Below are positions 6,103-6,798 of a DNA stretch of 6,798 bases, in pieces; within the stretch, counting starts at the first letter, position 1; each line of letters starts with the position of its first letter. The stretch comes from Candidatus Komeilibacteria bacterium RIFCSPLOWO2_02_FULL_48_11. Its GTDB lineage: Bacteria; Patescibacteriota; Patescibacteriia; UBA2169. The translations under genes and the position numbers were made by a program. Below the pieces are notes generated by a model, which saw only the letters and a program-made list of their open reading frames with translations, was not told the DNA's origin and did not search any database. The stretch is taken from the NCBI GenBank assembly GCA_001818435.1, contig MHKO01000020.1, forward strand, positions 18,611 through 25,408. Reading direction: 5' to 3'.

Positions 6103-6196
6103 CGTCATCCCGACCGAGCCCAGCAGGGCGAGTGGAGGGATCCCAGCGATTACCCACGAGATCCCTCGACTTCGCTTCGCTCCGCTCGGGATGACG
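6103..6196. repeat. Palindromic intergenic repeat, copy A
   Basis: The ends form a perfect 11-bp inverted repeat: cgtcatcccga at 6103-6113 and tcgggatgacg at 6186-6196. A nested 8-bp inverted repeat lies inside: gagggatc at 6135-6142 and gatccctc at 6160-6167. The element fills nearly all of the 107-bp gap between the epimerase stop and the ugd start. It shares the outer arms and an inner gagatccc block with the second element at 4575-4718, so the two belong to one family. It could fold as an RNA stem in the polycistronic transcript. No T-run follows on the minus strand, so it does not look like a standard intrinsic terminator. From memory, similar small palindromes recur in CPR and other environmental genomes. 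Confidence 0.8.
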
Positions 6197-6201
6197 GGTA
6201 G

Positions 6202-6798
6202 TTAATAATTTTCCTCAAACCATTTCCACGTCCTTTTTAATCCCTCATCTAATGAAATTTTTGGCGACCAGCCCAGTTCGCGCTTTATCAGCGCGTTTGA
6301 CAAAACATTGCGCTTGACTTCGCCCGGAATGGCTGACTGGCGACGGATAGCAACTTTTATTCCTGAAATCTTGAGCAATTTTTTTGCTATTTCATTAATA
6401 TCAGTTTCCAATTGGGTTGAAACATTGCCGACAACCCAACTTTTATTGCATTCCAAAGCTTTAACGTTTGACTCTACCACATCTTGAACAAAAATAAAAT
6501 CTCTTGTTTGCTTGCCAGAACCGAAAATAATGAGCGGTTTATTGGCCAGCAATCTTTTGCAAAAAATCGCCACCACTCCGGCCTCGCCAACAGCGCCCTG
6601 GCGCGGGCCATAGACATTGGGATAGCGCAGGCAGATTACGCTCAAACCGTACAATTCGCGATAAACGCGCGCGTAATCTTCAAACACTTTTTTGGCCACT
6701 CCATAAGGAGAAATCGGCCGCGGAACTTCCGTTTCTTTCAATGGCAAATGATTATTGTCGCCATAAATCGCCCCGCCGGAAGAAGAAAAAATCAATTT
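6202..6798 (-). CDS. NAD-dependent epimerase/dehydratase (extended SDR), 5'-truncated by window end
   Basis: C-terminal 198 codons of a nucleotide-sugar epimerase/dehydratase of the GalE/RmlB-like extended SDR family. These enzymes use a tightly bound NAD(P) in the cytoplasm to epimerise or dehydrate a UDP- or dTDP-sugar. Counting the first visible codon (AAA, Lys) as 1, the SSSGGAIYG strand with the catalytic Ser lies at 5-13, the YxxxK pair is Y32/K36 in SPYGVAKK, the substrate loop LRYPNVYGPRQ follows, and the family motif TRDFIFVQDVV lies near the middle. The C-terminus (LGWSPKISLDEGLKRTWKWF) is typical. Family members are about 310 residues, so about 110 N-terminal residues, including the GxxGxxG Rossmann motif, lie outside the window. 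The TTG at 6795 is an internal Leu codon, not a start. Substrate cannot be fixed; UDP-glucose/glucuronate 4-epimerase would suit the neighbouring Ugd. Stop TAA; a palindromic repeat begins about 5 bp downstream. Confidence 0.92.
   Translation of the reverse strand, partial: KLIFSSSGGAIYGDNNHLPLKETEVPRPISPYGVAKKVFEDYARVYRELYGLSVICLRYPNVYGPRQGAVGEAGVVAIFCKRLLANKPLIIFGSGKQTRDFIFVQDVVESNVKALECNKSWVVGNVSTQLETDINEIAKKLLKISGIKVAIRRQSAIPGEVKRNVLSNALIKRELGWSPKISLDEGLKRTWKWFEENY

Noticed and set aside
6095..6157. N-terminal extension of Ugd by 21 residues
   Set aside because: It is encoded by the palindromic repeat, has no SD, and precedes a canonical Rossmann start (MHISIIGAGYVG).
6103..6196. CRISPR repeat or insertion-sequence end
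   Set aside because: There are no regularly spaced direct repeats, no spacers, no transposase and no target-site duplication; a small non-coding palindrome fits better.
5954..6205. Plus-strand open frame of 83 residues across the repeat
   Set aside because: Its lower part is antisense to ugd and the rest is translated repeat (PTEPSRASGG, LRFAPLGMTG). No RBS or family resemblance.

Overview
The window looks like part of a cell-surface polysaccharide (or lipid-linked glycan) biosynthesis cluster from an uncultured bacterium. All eight protein genes lie on the minus strand, so the cluster reads from high to low coordinates. TAA, TAG and TGA all occur as natural stops, which fits genetic code 11 and argues against a lineage that has recoded UGA. 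Small tightly packed genes, short or missing Shine-Dalgarno sequences, a DUF2142/DUF2304/GT2 gene set and small palindromic repeats of the 'tcatcccgag...ctcgggatga' type together suggest a Patescibacteria/CPR-like genome. This is inference, because no marker gene is present.

Layout in transcription order: (1) the C-terminal two thirds of an extended-SDR nucleotide-sugar epimerase/dehydratase (6798-6202, cut by the window end); (2) a 107-bp gap almost filled by a palindromic repeat; (3) UDP-glucose 6-dehydrogenase (6094-4793), whose real start is 21 codons inside the longest ORF; (4) a 234-bp gap holding a second, longer copy of the repeat plus a tandem hairpin pair, and possibly a weak promoter; (5) a compact run of six genes with gaps of -4 to +8 bp: a DPM1-like GT2 (4558-3854), a patatin-like hydrolase (3852-3019), a DUF2304 small membrane protein (3022-2681), a DUF2142 polytopic membrane protein (2672-1308), a rhamnosyltransferase-like GT2 (1302-259), and the N-terminus of a GT4 glycosyltransferase (262-1, cut by the window start and 87 codons long in the window).

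How the genes may work together: the epimerase and Ugd make nucleotide sugars, including UDP-glucuronate. The DPM-like enzyme would make a polyprenyl-phosphate sugar, with DUF2304 as a possible membrane partner because the GT itself has no clear membrane anchor. The DUF2142 protein, which has GT-C-like features, could use that lipid-linked sugar outside the membrane. The GT2 and GT4 enzymes would build the glycan on the cytoplasmic side. The patatin-like hydrolase, wedged between the DPM-like gene and its presumed partner and tightly linked to both, is the least expected member and the best candidate for something undescribed. A frame-shifted tandem duplication inside the DPM-like gene and a repeat-like segment inside the GT4 gene also deserve a look.
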